A DNA stretch of 64,000 bases from Bimastos eiseni. Lineage: Eukaryota; Annelida; Clitellata; Crassiclitellata; Lumbricidae. Positions 44,901-53,453 of this stretch are shown here, in pieces. Positions within the stretch are counted from its first letter, which is position 1; every line of letters starts with the position of its first letter. The stretch is taken from contig OY365810.1 of the NCBI GenBank assembly GCA_959347315.1, forward strand, positions 31,829,476 to 31,893,475, in the 5' to 3' direction. The position numbers were made by a program, and so were the translations under genes. The notes beneath the pieces were generated by a model. It saw only the letters and a list, made by a program, of their open reading frames with translations, did not search any database and was not told the DNA's origin.

Positions 44901-46196
44901 ACAACACAACTCGGAATTTATAACGCGCTTTATCACGACATGTCGTGCTCGAAAGCGCGCACACGTCTCGAAGACGCAACTGCAGTAACTGTGCATAGAG
45001 GAGGAATTGTGCGCGAAGGACTTGCTCAAGGTCCCTACACAATGACGTCCCGCACGAACCCGCTCACTCAACGCACACTGAGCGTTAAGGGGTGAGTGAC
45101 CGCTCTAACTGATCGGCCACCATGCCACACATTATGAGGATGGTGGTGGTAGTGGCGGCGGCGGCGACGACGATGATGATGATGACGTTGACTATGACGA
45201 TGACGACGCAGAAGAAGGAAAAGAAGATGATGAGGCGAAAGAAGTAGACAAAGAAGAAAAGGAGGAAGATGAGAGGAAGAAGAAGAGTAAGAAAAAGATG
45301 AAGAGGATTAGATGGAGGAGGAGGAGGAGGAGGAAGATCAGAAAGAGAAGGAGGAACAGGAGGAAAATAACGGGGAAATTTGGAGAAAAGTTGAATAATT
45401 ATAAAGAGAAGGAAGAAGAAGAGGAAGAAGATCAGGAGGAGAAGGAAAAGGAAGAACAGGAAGGAGAAGAGAATGAAGTACAGAGAAAGAAGAAGAAGAA
45501 GAAGAGGAAGATGGGGTGAGAAAAGAAGGTAAAGAATAGGAAGGGGAAGAACAGGAAGGACGAGAGTATAAAGACCGATGAGACGAAAGAGAACAAGAAT
45601 ACAATATGGCGTAAGAGAGGAGCAGGATAAAGATGAGGAGCAATAAGTAGAGGGAGGAATAAGAAGAAGAAGCAGAAGCCGCTGAAGACGATCACTGCAA
45701 CGACGATGAATTACGATGGTGATTCTGATGAAAATGATATTATGGCCAGAGTGCTTGCCTACGTGTACCCGTTTGTTGGTCTGTCGATATTTCCTTCTTT
45801 CATTGAGCAATAATTATTTCTCCTCTTTCTCGGAACTGTTCTTGTTCTAATGGACAAAGACAGGTGCAAATTGCAAGGCCACTACAGAGCTGTTTGCATA
45901 AACCAAGCTGATTAGTGATCACACTCGTTGCTGACTAATTGCTTGATATGTGTGTTGCTGTCGTTGTCTTCTGTGTTGTCTGGTCAGAGTTGGTGTCGAT
46001 TCCGACTGGTCGCATCCATACGACGGAGTGCGATGAGCCCTATCTCATCTATCTCCCGGTCGTCGTTGTCATGGCAATCCTGTGGTGCATTTCGTTTGGT
46101 TACGACGTCTACCGACCGTGTCAGAAGTATTGGAAGGAGAGGAAAGCAGTCACGAGACCTCGTCATCAGGCGTCAGTGTCACCAGAATCTGCATAG
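29949..46196 (+). CDS. FAMeT-mucin-sushi type I membrane protein, 17 coding exons, 1275 aa
   Basis: Exons: 29949-30024, 30795-30999, 31647-31879, 34438-34636, 35235-35491, 35944-36867, 37164-37196, 37751-37939, 38513-38704, 39455-39628, 40470-40652, 41056-41247, 42082-42255, 43123-43302, 43911-44099, 44636-44854, 45988-46196. The total is 3828 nt including TAG, with every junction in phase. Order: signal peptide (1-25), FAMeT domain 1 (26-171), FAMeT domain 2 (172-324), Ser/Thr/Asn-rich stalk (324-632), 11-residue linker exon (632-643), nine sushi domains (643-1207), transmembrane helix (about 1225-1246) and a tail of about 29 residues. The architecture predicts a glycosylated surface receptor or adhesion protein. 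Sushi repeats bind proteins in complement and adhesion systems. The FAMeT domain has no proven enzymatic role in such proteins. The weakest points are the donor at 44854 and the acceptor at 38513, both chosen by phase. Function is unknown. Confidence 0.85.
30795..31879 (+). other. FAMeT (Methyltransf_FA-like) domain 1, two exons
   Basis: Exons 30795-30999 and 31647-31879. Landmarks are LQLSDLDSIVFSLHCSGNAY followed by IRL, DYVIVIP, YWISWKNGIIGLGNGT and a closing ALWTFTIP. These fit the FAMeT pattern of a DA-I-L segment, YEIVIGGW-like strand, FWI-W-NG-I-VG and a terminal W-F strand. The intron splitting the domain is phase 2; the outer introns are phase 1. Confidence 0.75.
31171..31335 (+). 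repeat. 15-bp minisatellite, about 11 units
   Basis: The unit AGTATGGCCATGGAA carries a CCATGG palindrome. It lies in the intron inside FAMeT domain 1. Open frames across it (MAMES or VWPWK repeats) are artefacts. Confidence 0.95.
32143..32207. repeat. (AT)n microsatellite, about 65 bp
   Basis: Uninterrupted AT dinucleotides in the intron between 31879 and 34438. Confidence 0.97.
34438..35491 (+). other. FAMeT (Methyltransf_FA-like) domain 2, two exons
   Basis: Exons 34438-34636 and 35235-35491. This is the more canonical copy: LDWVTFGVRSCCSAHIALSS, YEIALGDNKNMISRIR, FWISWTSTGILSVGQGSE and a final QWVIPD. The split intron is phase 2, at the same place relative to the fold as in domain 1 (after the strand ending ..SIG or ..RIR), so the pair arose by tandem duplication of a two-exon module. 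Confidence 0.85.
34690..35130. repeat. Imperfect trinucleotide (ATC/GTC/AGC)n tract
   Basis: About 440 bp of CAT, CGT and CAG triplets in the intron splitting FAMeT domain 2. Apparent long ORFs on both strands (poly-Asp, poly-Ser, Met/Thr) are low-complexity artefacts. Confidence 0.95.
35579..35745. mobile_element. TTAGAGATGAGCGACTAATCG repeat (related to 20980-21108; start only shown in part)
   Basis: AT-rich stretch with many CTAATTGATTAG-like words, beginning AGAGATGAGCGACTAATCG. It lies between the FAMeT domain 2 exon and the mucin exon. The right end has no obvious inverted repeat. Confidence 0.4.
35944..36867 (+). other. Mucin-like stalk exon (308 aa, single exon)
   Basis: A 924-nt phase 1-1 exon rich in Ser, Thr and Asn with many N-glycosylation sequons (NVT, NTS, NST, NIS). 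Near 36510-36675 a Leu-Gln-Asn-(Thr/Ile)-Ser motif recurs four times at 16, 16 and 15 codon spacing (codons at 36510, 36558, 36606, 36651). It is a predicted extended, heavily glycosylated spacer between the FAMeT and sushi parts. Confidence 0.85.
37164..37196 (+). other. 33-nt phase 1-1 linker exon
   Basis: CAG acceptor, then ASNLEVHLTPN, then GTGAGA donor. It is in phase with both neighbours, so it can be included or skipped without a frameshift. It is the least certain internal exon of the gene. Confidence 0.55.
37261..37322 (+). mobile_element. tRNA-like remnant with B box
   Basis: GGGTTCAAATCCC is a strong B box within a CTGGG..CCCAG T-arm, and TGGGTT pairs with AACCCA at the ends. At about 61 nt it is too short for a tRNA, and the D arm and A box are missing, so it is a SINE or pseudo-tRNA remnant. 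Confidence 0.35.
39180..39440 (+). repeat. (GAT)n-type imperfect trinucleotide tract
   Basis: GATGATGAT/AAT/GCT triplets run almost up to the sushi-3 acceptor at 39454. Apparent ORFs are artefacts. Confidence 0.9.
39815..40345. repeat. (CATA)n tetranucleotide tract, interrupted
   Basis: About 530 bp of CATA/CATC/CATG units with recurring CATAGTATTACATA interruptions, suggesting higher-order duplication. It lies in the intron before sushi 4. Confidence 0.95.
41961..41994 (+). repeat. (TGTC)n microsatellite
   Basis: CTGTCTGTCTGTCTGTCTGT in the intron upstream of sushi 6. Confidence 0.9.
42770..42846 (-). mobile_element. tRNA-derived SINE head
   Basis: The minus strand has an A-box-like GGCTCAGCTTTGTTAGACC (42840-42822) and the B box TGGTTCGAGTCC (42798-42787), with TGTCTTGAGTTGAC in the anticodon-arm region. 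It lies in the intron between sushi 6 and 7. Confidence 0.6.
42918..43098 (+). repeat. Tandem duplication of about 67 bp (TTGTTGTTTTTCCATTAG)
   Basis: CCATTAGACATTATTTTTCC, a TGTGTTGTTGTTTTTCC word and ATTAGTGTTGTTTTTC recur in order. The array ends about 25 bp before the sushi-7 acceptor (43122) and may act as an expanded pyrimidine tract. Confidence 0.8.
43545..43850 (+). repeat. Degenerate (GACA)n/(GATA)n tract
   Basis: Runs of GACAGACAGACA and TAGATAGA in the intron before sushi 8. Confidence 0.85.
44325..44418 (+). mobile_element. Fragment shared with 53338-53432
   Basis: AGATAGAGAACG, ATGTCATGTCAGTGCTCTT, AATAAGCTGAGAC and TTTCGAGTACTTTCGAAAT match the end of the 53109-53453 ORF with scattered differences and a frameshift. 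It shows that sequence is multi-copy. It lies in the intron before sushi 9. Confidence 0.7.
45130..45720 (+). repeat. Purine-rich (GAA/GAG/GAT)n tract of about 590 bp
   Basis: The plus strand is almost pure A and G between 45200 and 45680. It lies in the last intron, between sushi 9 and the transmembrane exon. ORFs on either strand are composition artefacts. Confidence 0.93.
45988..46196 (+). other. Transmembrane and cytoplasmic-tail exon
   Basis: After a short juxtamembrane segment (TTECDEP) the exon encodes YLIYLPVVVVMAILWCISFG, a helix of about 22 residues. A basic stop-transfer tail (YRPCQKYWKERKAV) follows, then SVSPESA and TAG. It makes the protein type I, with FAMeT and sushi domains outside. 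Confidence 0.85.
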
Positions 46197-46820
46197 ATGG
46201 ACCACATCCTCTGCGGTTGCTGCGGCTGTTGGCGGTGCTAAGTCAACCGTCAGAAGCATCATAGGCCTAATGTAGACTGCTCGATACATTTGACATTGCG
46301 CTTTTGTGAGATGCATAGTAGGCGCTATAGTAAGTGTCTAGATAAATACACACAAGTATAGTTGCATACACACACCATAATACGTACACAAGCACATGCC
46401 TACATGTAGGCCTATGCATACCTATGCATAAGAGGTTACAAGAAATGGTAATTCTGGTTAACGCGCGAGTCATAAGATATTGAAATCAATTCACTTATCT
46501 TGAAGTGGGTAAATGTCTGAGAGAGAACCTTAAATTGTGAAGTTTTCGATTACGCATTTTGAAGTTATTGACAATACAACAGCTATGGAGTCCCGTTTGT
46601 CATTGATGCAAAACCACCATAACCGAAACGATCGTAACAACTTCGAGTTTCTCAAGGTGAGTAGGGCCAAAGGATATGCCCAACTTTTTCATTTCGTTTG
46701 GTATTTGGTATCGAATTTGTTCGTTTAAAATCGTCTAGAAGATTTCAGATGTGTCTAAAAGGTTTTCTTTATACTATTCAGAAGATAAGCCGACGAATAG
46801 ATATCGAAAAAGATAAAACG
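46197..46820. other. 3' flank of the FAMeT-sushi gene
   Basis: No coding sequence is seen. Two TAGGCCTA sites occur (about 46265 and 46407). The nearest AATAAA on this strand is 47145-47150, beyond a repeat. Confidence 0.4.
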
Positions 46821-46821
46821 C

Positions 46822-47071
46822 GGCAATATAAAAACTGTTCTCAGGAATTTATATTATATACATCATAAGTTTCAAATTGAAATTACAAATGAAGTTAATG
46901 AACCTTATTCCCGAAAACAGATAGATTAGTATTTTTCAGCATTTTATATAGGATCACTTGTCTTTTACTGTCTCGTAATGTCTTGAACCTAGTGTCTCGG
47001 TCTCGGTCTTGGTACCTTATTGTCTCGGTCTCGTCTTGGTCTTGAAGTTTCAAGTCTTGCATAGAACACTG
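46822..47071 (+). mobile_element. GTCTCG-rich repeat, right half
   Basis: GGCAATATAAAAACTGTTCTC through TCAAGTCTTGCATAGAACACTG matches the right half of 21482-21973 closely. The GTCTCGAGAC-rich left half is missing. Confidence 0.8.
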
Positions 47072-47394
47072 TGTGTTACATACCAGAAGGTAAATTGTGA
47101 GAATATACATACATAAACTTTTCAGACAGTGAACCAAACGACAGAATAAATAGTTATTGCATATATTATAATTCATCTGAGTCCTCTAATATCGGGGTTT
47201 CTTCGTGAACCAATTCATGACAGGGACGGACAGACCCGGGAATTGGCGGTTGCGACCATGGTCGTCATTACCATCACATTCCATGCACCTAAGCACCATT
47301 CAGCGTCTTTTCTTACGACTCAACCGAGCTATGGCTCTATATAAATCTTCATAATTATCATCTGCATCCTCACCATTATCATCATCACCATACA

Positions 47395-48000
47395 CACACA
47401 CATACATACATACATACATACATACATACATACATACATACATACATACATACATACATACATACATACATACATACATACATACATACATACATACAAA
47501 CATACATACATACATACATACATACATACATACATACATACAAACATACATACATACATACATACATACATACATACATGCATACATGCATACATGCATA
47601 CATACAAACATACATACATACATACATACATACATACATACATACATAAATACAAACATACATACATACATACATACATACATGCATGCATACATACATA
47701 CATACATACATACATACATACATACATACATACATACATACATACATACATACATACATACATACATACATACATACATACATGCATACATGCATACATA
47801 CAAACATACATACATACATACATACATACATAAATACAAACATACATACATACATACATACATACATACATGCATGCATACATACATACATACATACATA
47901 CATACATACATACATACATGCATACAAACATACATACATACATACATAGTATTACATACATACATACATACATACACACATACATACATACTTACTTACA
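47395..48000. repeat. Long (CATA)n tract, about 600 bp
   Basis: Nearly uninterrupted ACAT/CATA tetranucleotides with periodic CAAA, CATG and CATAAATACAAACATAC variants. The ATACAAACATAC pattern recurs at an interval of about 190 bp, indicating segmental duplication inside the tract. Long ORFs on both strands are artefacts. Confidence 0.98.
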
Positions 48001-48094
48001 TAAATACCCATAGATTTTATCATTATTATTATTGTTATAATCATCGTTATCATCATCATCATCATTAGTATCCTTTTTTGACCGTTTTAGGACC

Positions 48095-48370
48095 GTACCG
48101 TATTGCTCGCAGCTCCCTTAAGCCCAATGACTGTGCTACACCAGGGCAATAGCTCCCGGGTATTTGCGCAGTATCTGCTTCAGGACTCACTCCTCCGTAT
48201 CCAGTCTGCGACTCAGATCATCTGTGAAGACCGATCTCCGTGTGCGGAGGATGAGATCCGCGGTGTTGGAACGGTCTCCCACCTACTATCAGATTGGCCG
48301 ACTCAGTAGACTCATTTAAAACTAAATTGAAAGTTTTTCTATTTCTAAGGCTTATCCGGTCTGCTGACTT
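48095..48370 (+). mobile_element. Decayed LINE 3' end (reverse transcriptase C-terminus)
   Basis: A plus-strand frame reads NGLPPTIRLADSVDSF followed by KTKLKVFLF, the usual end of CR1/L2/jockey-type polyproteins. Upstream, DRSPCAE in another frame fits the preceding conserved segment, so there is at least one frameshift. Confidence 0.65.
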
Positions 48371-49979
48371 TCGTTTTAGGTTGTAGTGTAGGCCGCGTTT
48401 ACGGTGTCTTATAAATCGGCGTTGTTTAAATTATTATTATTATTATTATGGCAGGGCAAATGCCCTGGTAAAAATATCTCTGCCCGGATTACTGCCCTGC
48501 CTGTTGACCCTCAATCGATCTTGCAAATCATAGATCTAGCATTTATCTTCTGCTTAGGAACATTCAGCGACTTTCTTAGAGAAATGAAGGCTGTCTTGGA
48601 TTATCTGCAACGTTCAGATGTGAATGGTAACATTGCATACGATTTGATTGCTAACTGCCTTCATTTTTTCGCCAGAACCGAAACGAAGCAGAGTGCATGA
48701 AACACATTCAAGCGTCGAAGGACATAGTAGACACGTAGCCTACGGTCTATCATTAAATATCAGGAAGCATCGCACACGTGTTCCTCGTAGGTTGGATGGT
48801 GATATGGTAATTACCGAGGGAATTGGTAGCAATGAGACTGCACATGATGTTGATTCTTTCCCTCGTAAGGAAATTTAATTTCCTGTTATTGATAAAGCAC
48901 TTACAGAACTGCGCGGCATATTTTTAGCGAGAATATGAAACTATTGCGTGCTTTTCAGGCGTTAATAGGCCTACCAGGCAGTGCAAGTTTCTTAAACTGT
49001 GAGATCCTTGCTTTTTTTGCATTTAGTTACAAAGCCAATCTAGATGATGTAAATGTGGAATTGCGACAGTTGAAGAGAATGCATGAACGTAAAAAGTAAA
49101 ACGGGACATTGCCAATATTTAAAGGTGATAAACTGATTGATTGCAATCACTCGTTTCATCGCCGAATATGCTGAAGCCTTCTATGAGCTAAACAGACTAG
49201 CTTTAATTGCATGTATTATTCCCGCTACGTCTGCTCATTACTAGCGTTCATTCATTTGTCTCAAACTATTAAATACACACTTGAGAACTACAATGCTGGA
49301 TGAGCTATGTAGCAGTTTTTGTCTATGCATTCTGCCATGGCCCGTTTAATATAATTATGCTAAATGTTGTCAATTGTCTGCTAGTATGACACGAGTTAGG
49401 CCTACTTGAGCATTGACATAACGAATACTTGACTCTGGGGCTCTATTTCTTAAACTCTTTATGGCAATCTTATGATTATGGGCAAGGGATATGACCAGTT
49501 TGGCGAGCTTATGTGGTGACCAAAATTTAAGGTCACAATTTACTGTTATCATTGTCATAGCCAAATATTGCCCTGCACTGGTAACAAAAACGACTTCCCT
49601 GTCTATGTCCTTGTTATCAAAAGTGTCTGGCTCCTCCACTGCTTTAACCGGGAATGGCCTAATCCCGAAGGCCTCGACACTGAATAAATTAAATTTTAAG
49701 TGCTTAGCGCAAGCTAATTAAACGCCTCGGAAGGGCAAAGCATGTATGCATATATGGCAGTATATTATTTAATTAGGATGAACAGACAGAGAGACAGGAT
49801 AGACTCAAAACAGACAGATAGCGTGACTTTAAACCGTACTGGCGGCTTTGGACTTTTTCCAGTTGAAATTTTGACTGACCAAAACTTTCGAAACTCGCGT
49901 GTTACCGCTTTGTGAGTTTTTTCATCCGTGAATACGCCTACAGTGATCCTTATGGAAGAGTATATAGCTCGGGCGCTCT

Positions 49980-50057
49980 CGACATTAGGCCTAGGCCTAA
50001 GTCTTAACATTAGGCCTAGGCCTAAGTCTTAGCATTAGGCCTAGGCCTAAGTCTTAA
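49980..50057 (+). repeat. 25-bp tandem repeat, 3 units, built on TAGGCCTAGGCCTA
   Basis: ATTAGGCCTAGGCCTAAGTC followed by TTAAC, TTAGC or TTAAA, three times. Each unit has a 14-bp palindrome. Confidence 0.95.
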
Positions 50058-50329
50058 AAATTCTTATTTGGCAAAAACACCCCACCCAAATTTCAGACGA
50101 TTGATCGTGTGCTTACCGTTGTCATTCCCATGCTTGAAGATGGTTTCGTGGTGTGCTTGGTTGTTTCAATTTGTCCAATAGAAATTCGTCACTTACGTCT
50201 ATAGGCCTAGTCACTAAGTGACTTATCAATCTGACATGCAAGACGTGTACAGGCCAGAGAGGTGCCAGCCTGCATGTCGATGCAGGGTACAGAGGTTGTG
50301 TTCGAGAGTTCATTACGCGCCATCTGTGG

Positions 50330-50445
50330 CAGCGGTCTGTCGCATTTGGGGAGCTCTCATTTATTGAACTGTTATGTAAAGCACCCTAGAAGTAATTTGC
50401 TACTGACGGTGCTCTAGGAATTGTCGTATTTACATTACTGCACAT
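50330..50445 (+). mobile_element. Dispersed repeat tail GGTGCTCTAGGAATTGTCG
   Basis: ACGGTGCTCTAGGAATTGTC and GTATTTACATTAC are repeated at about 51509-51545 (GGTGCTCTAGAAATTGTCGT and an ATTACATTAC tail). It is probably a retroposon 3' end with a short tandem tail. Confidence 0.5.
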
Positions 50446-51508
50446 GACCTCACCAGTCGGTCGCTTAGCCTGGTGTAGGGCTGCGCTGTGTGCCTTTGTA
50501 TCGGGTATCTAGTATCGTTTGCAGAGGTATGGTGCACTAAGTGACTTGCAGTACACACATATAGAAGCTGGAGGGGATGGTGCGATACAGTATGTTGATA
50601 TTTAGATGAAGCAGTAGATCATTGAATTCATAGGCCTACATTAATCCTACGTAGGAATATTTGGGCCTACATAGGCATTCACAAAGGTACAACTATTTTT
50701 TAAATCACTTTTTATAGGCGCATGTGTTACAGGCAATGAGCAAAGCAGGGATTTTGTAAAATGCCTGATTTTTAAGATTTTAGGCAATATGTAAAATCAA
50801 TCATTTACGGTTAGGATTAGAGTTAGGGTTAATGTAAGGTTAGTGCAGGGTTAGGGCTAGTGTACGGCTAGGGTGTACAAATTGCCTAGGCATTTGATAA
50901 AATCCCTAGTTTCACCCATTTCCTGTAATATAGGCCTATGGCGTGCTCAGCCTAAACGACAGGTTAATTGCAACACTCTGAACACACTGCTACACCACCG
51001 CAGCATGGGACACTACAGAATTAAGGTAAGTAAGTGTATAATCCTGATGTGGAAAACTCTTTCAACTTTTAAGTAAATAATTCTCAATGGGTAAATTTAA
51101 AATCTGATGTGTAAGATCTTTCGAATTGACAGTAGGCCAACAGCAGTTTATTTTTCTGTGTCATTTTTTTATTATTAGGCCTAGGCCCCGGTAAGTCATT
51201 ATATGATGCCAGCCTGCGAAGGCCTGCTGCAAGTGTTTGATGCATGAATACGTTTTATCACGCCTAACTCGTGAACTAGCAGCCACAATATCCGATGTTG
51301 TGTAAAAATTAGCCTACCTGGGACTGAACATGGAAAGGATATGATTAAATCCGACCTTCGGCAGCTGACTGACGAGTGACAATCACTGTAGGCCTATTCA
51401 TTCCGTGCGTCAGCTGGGAAAGGATCTGATTTCCCAGTATAGGCCACGCCCAGCGATCCTGACCGGTGGCGCTTAGGACAGTAGAGGCCTCCACCGATGG
51501 CACCATAA

Positions 51509-51545
51509 CGGTGCTCTAGAAATTGTCGTATTTACATTACATTAC
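51509..51545 (+). mobile_element. Second copy of the GGTGCTCTAGAAATTGTCG tail
   Basis: Matches 50410-50437 and ends in (ATTAC)n. Confidence 0.5.
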
Positions 51546-51616
51546 AGTACACTCTACACTCAGCTTACCAGCAGACCAGTCGTAAATATCTAAACTGCGT
51601 GATCACAATGTGTGTG

Positions 51617-51735
51617 TTGATTTTTTAACGACACCGTTCAATATCGAAGATGATTTGGTGTCGCCCTCCTCCTCTATCCAGTCTTGGGACTGGCACTGTC
51701 AAGGTCCAAGCAGTGGCGGAGTTTGTGATTACAAT
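51617..51735 (+). mobile_element. 'TTGGGACTGGCACTG' repeat family, copy 3
   Basis: Closely parallel to 13407-13515 over about 110 bp: TTTTTTAACGACACCGTTC, ATATCGAAGATGATTTGGTG, GACTGGCACTGTCAAGGTCC. Confidence 0.75.
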
Positions 51736-51845
51736 AAAACAGCAGTCTTATTTATATCACTTCGAAGAGTAACCGCTGCTTGGCCTGCTGCTTCGAGTAT
51801 CGGATGTACGACCTATGTCGTCGCTGGCTTGACTGAGCTGTGGCC

Positions 51846-52128
51846 CAGAGGTGTAACAAACGGGGGGGGGCTGGGGAGGGTACTTGCCCCCTCCCCCGTT
51901 TCAAAACGGGGGGGGGGGGGGCAAAGCCCCAGTTTTAGTGTTCAATGCCCCCCCATGTGCTCCCCAAATCGGTTCTTTTTTTGTTTCTCCAGTGGCTTTT
52001 TAAGATGACATTTGTTAAGATAATTTGTGCCCCCGTTTTTCAAATTTCTGGAAGGCAAAAGTTGGGGGCCAACAAAAAATTTCTTTTAAATTATTGCCCC
52101 CACTTTTCAAAACCTTGTAACACCTCTC
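51846..52128 (+). mobile_element. G/C-tract hAT-like MITE (283 bp)
   Basis: It starts CAGAGGTGTAACAAACGG and ends CCTTGTAACACCTCTC, so AGAGGTGT(T)ACAA forms an inverted repeat. The flanks CTGTGGCC (51838-51845) and CTGTGGTC (52129-52136) match at 7 of 8 bases. The interior has (G)n/(C)n runs. The core (CCCAGTTTTAGTG, AATCGGTTCTTTTTT, TTTTTAAGATGAC) recurs at 52556-52680. Confidence 0.6.
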
Positions 52129-52555
52129 CTGTGGTCTTTGGCTCAGTTGGCCGTCAGCATCCTCATCCGCCGTCACATTATTATTTGGGAAGCATTGTTA
52201 CTCACTATTACACAGAAGTGCAAAGACACAAGCATGGCTCCATAACGTTATACATCTACTTTGCAAATAGGCCTAGTACTGAAATATAATTATGTGTGAC
52301 CCTCTCCCTTAGGCGCGTAACGTCATTTATTGACGGCCTTTTGTTAAAGGTTTGTAAACTATATGTTGCTTTCCATCCGAGTGAAGCATGATGGTTGACA
52401 GCTAGACTACCGTTACGGTTTTGGACATTTGAATGAACAAGTACTACCGCACTGCACATCTATAGACTGATAGCTCGCTATCTTCGTTTCTCTCGCATCT
52501 CTACCTTTATGTTTGATGAACTTCATTGTCTCCCTCTCCGTGCATGCTTGCATAC

Positions 52556-52680
52556 TAGAGGTAGCAAACCCCCAGTTTTAGTGCTTAGTGCCCCCCATGA
52601 GTCCCCCCAATCGGTTCTTTTTTATGTTTCTCCAATGGGTTTTTTAAGATGACTTTTATTAAGATAGTGTAAGTCCCTAT
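52556..52680 (+). mobile_element. Partial copy of the 51846-52128 element
   Basis: CTAGAGGTAGCAAACCCCC, CAGTTTTAGTGCTTAGTGCC, CCAATCGGTTCTTTTTTATG and TTTTTTAAGATGAC follow the same order as the full copy. The right end is missing. Confidence 0.6.
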
Positions 52681-53108
52681 AAGTGCTTACAAAAGAGTTA
52701 TTTTACATGTGTTACTTTACTGATTGTCATTTAAGGGTATTGTATCGTTATTAATGTCAAGGTAACGATGATGCATTAGATACTACATAGGTGGGCCGGT
52801 TTGATGGAGCTGAAGCCAGGATGTGCTTATCGGACGATTGCCTGTCTTCAAAAGTCTGATAAATCGCTCGGCGCGTTGGTCTCCGACAAGGCATATCGAA
52901 GGCCATTTGGTATGCCAAGGGAGGGGTTTTGACAGCTTTTCCCCCGGCGCGAAATGATGTAGAAGCTAGTTCCTATGTAAGGAAGAGTACCCTCTAACCC
53001 ATGGCCAGTTACCCGAGAGTCGTCGTAAGTGATAGTGCTGTATGCCTATATACAGAGAATTTTGGATAAGTTGCTCTTGCTCCCAATTAAACTTCTTCAT
53101 ATTCTTTC

Positions 53109-53453
53109 ATGATGTCTCAGAAGTCTTTGCATCAAGTAGGATTGGCTACTGAGATAGAAAGGATAAATTCACCTTTCAGTAAACCTGATTCTGTACTTGA
53201 CAGGTTGTTTACTAAACTAGATAGCATGTCAAAGAATCAGTTAGAACCAGAGAACAGGATAGAAACTAAACTAGCTCAAATCTCTCAGAGTCATGCAGAT
53301 TTAGTTAGAAGTCAATCTGAACAATTGGCTATTCTAGATAGAGAACGCGATATCATGTCAATGCTCTTCAATAAGCTAAGACTCTGCGCTTTACTTTCGA
53401 GTACTTTCGAAATGTCGAGTCTACAATTAACATTGCATTTATATTTGTTTTAA
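53109..53453 (+). CDS. Coiled-coil-like ORF, probably transposon-derived
   Basis: This 114-codon ORF opens MMSQKSLHQVGLATEIERIN and contains heptad-like LDRLFTKLDSMSKNQ and QISQSHADLVRSQSEQLAIL. Its last 30 codons recur in frameshifted form at 44325-44418, so it is repetitive DNA. A TATA-like TATATACAG and an ATTAAA lie about 60 and 25 bp upstream, reminiscent of an LTR, but I could not identify LTR ends or a primer-binding site. I do not recognise the protein. Confidence 0.3.
   Translation: MMSQKSLHQVGLATEIERINSPFSKPDSVLDRLFTKLDSMSKNQLEPENRIETKLAQISQSHADLVRSQSEQLAILDRERDIMSMLFNKLRLCALLSSTFEMSSLQLTLHLYLF

Noticed and set aside
45085..45810. 241-codon minus-strand Leu/Phe/Ser/Pro-rich ORF resembling a membrane protein
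   Set aside because: Complement of the purine-rich tract in the last intron of the sushi gene; composition explains it.
47395..48000. Possible CRISPR-like regular repeat
   Set aside because: Simple tetranucleotide repeat with no unique spacers, in a eukaryotic genome.
47300..48068. Several 80-229 codon ORFs of Met-Tyr-Val-Cys or His-Thr-Tyr-Ile repeats
   Set aside because: Products of the (CATA)n tetranucleotide tract.
49370..50010. Minus-strand ORFs of 89 and 81 codons
   Set aside because: No recognised motif, no splice-consistent partners, and the surroundings are repeats; probably chance or old transposon remnants.
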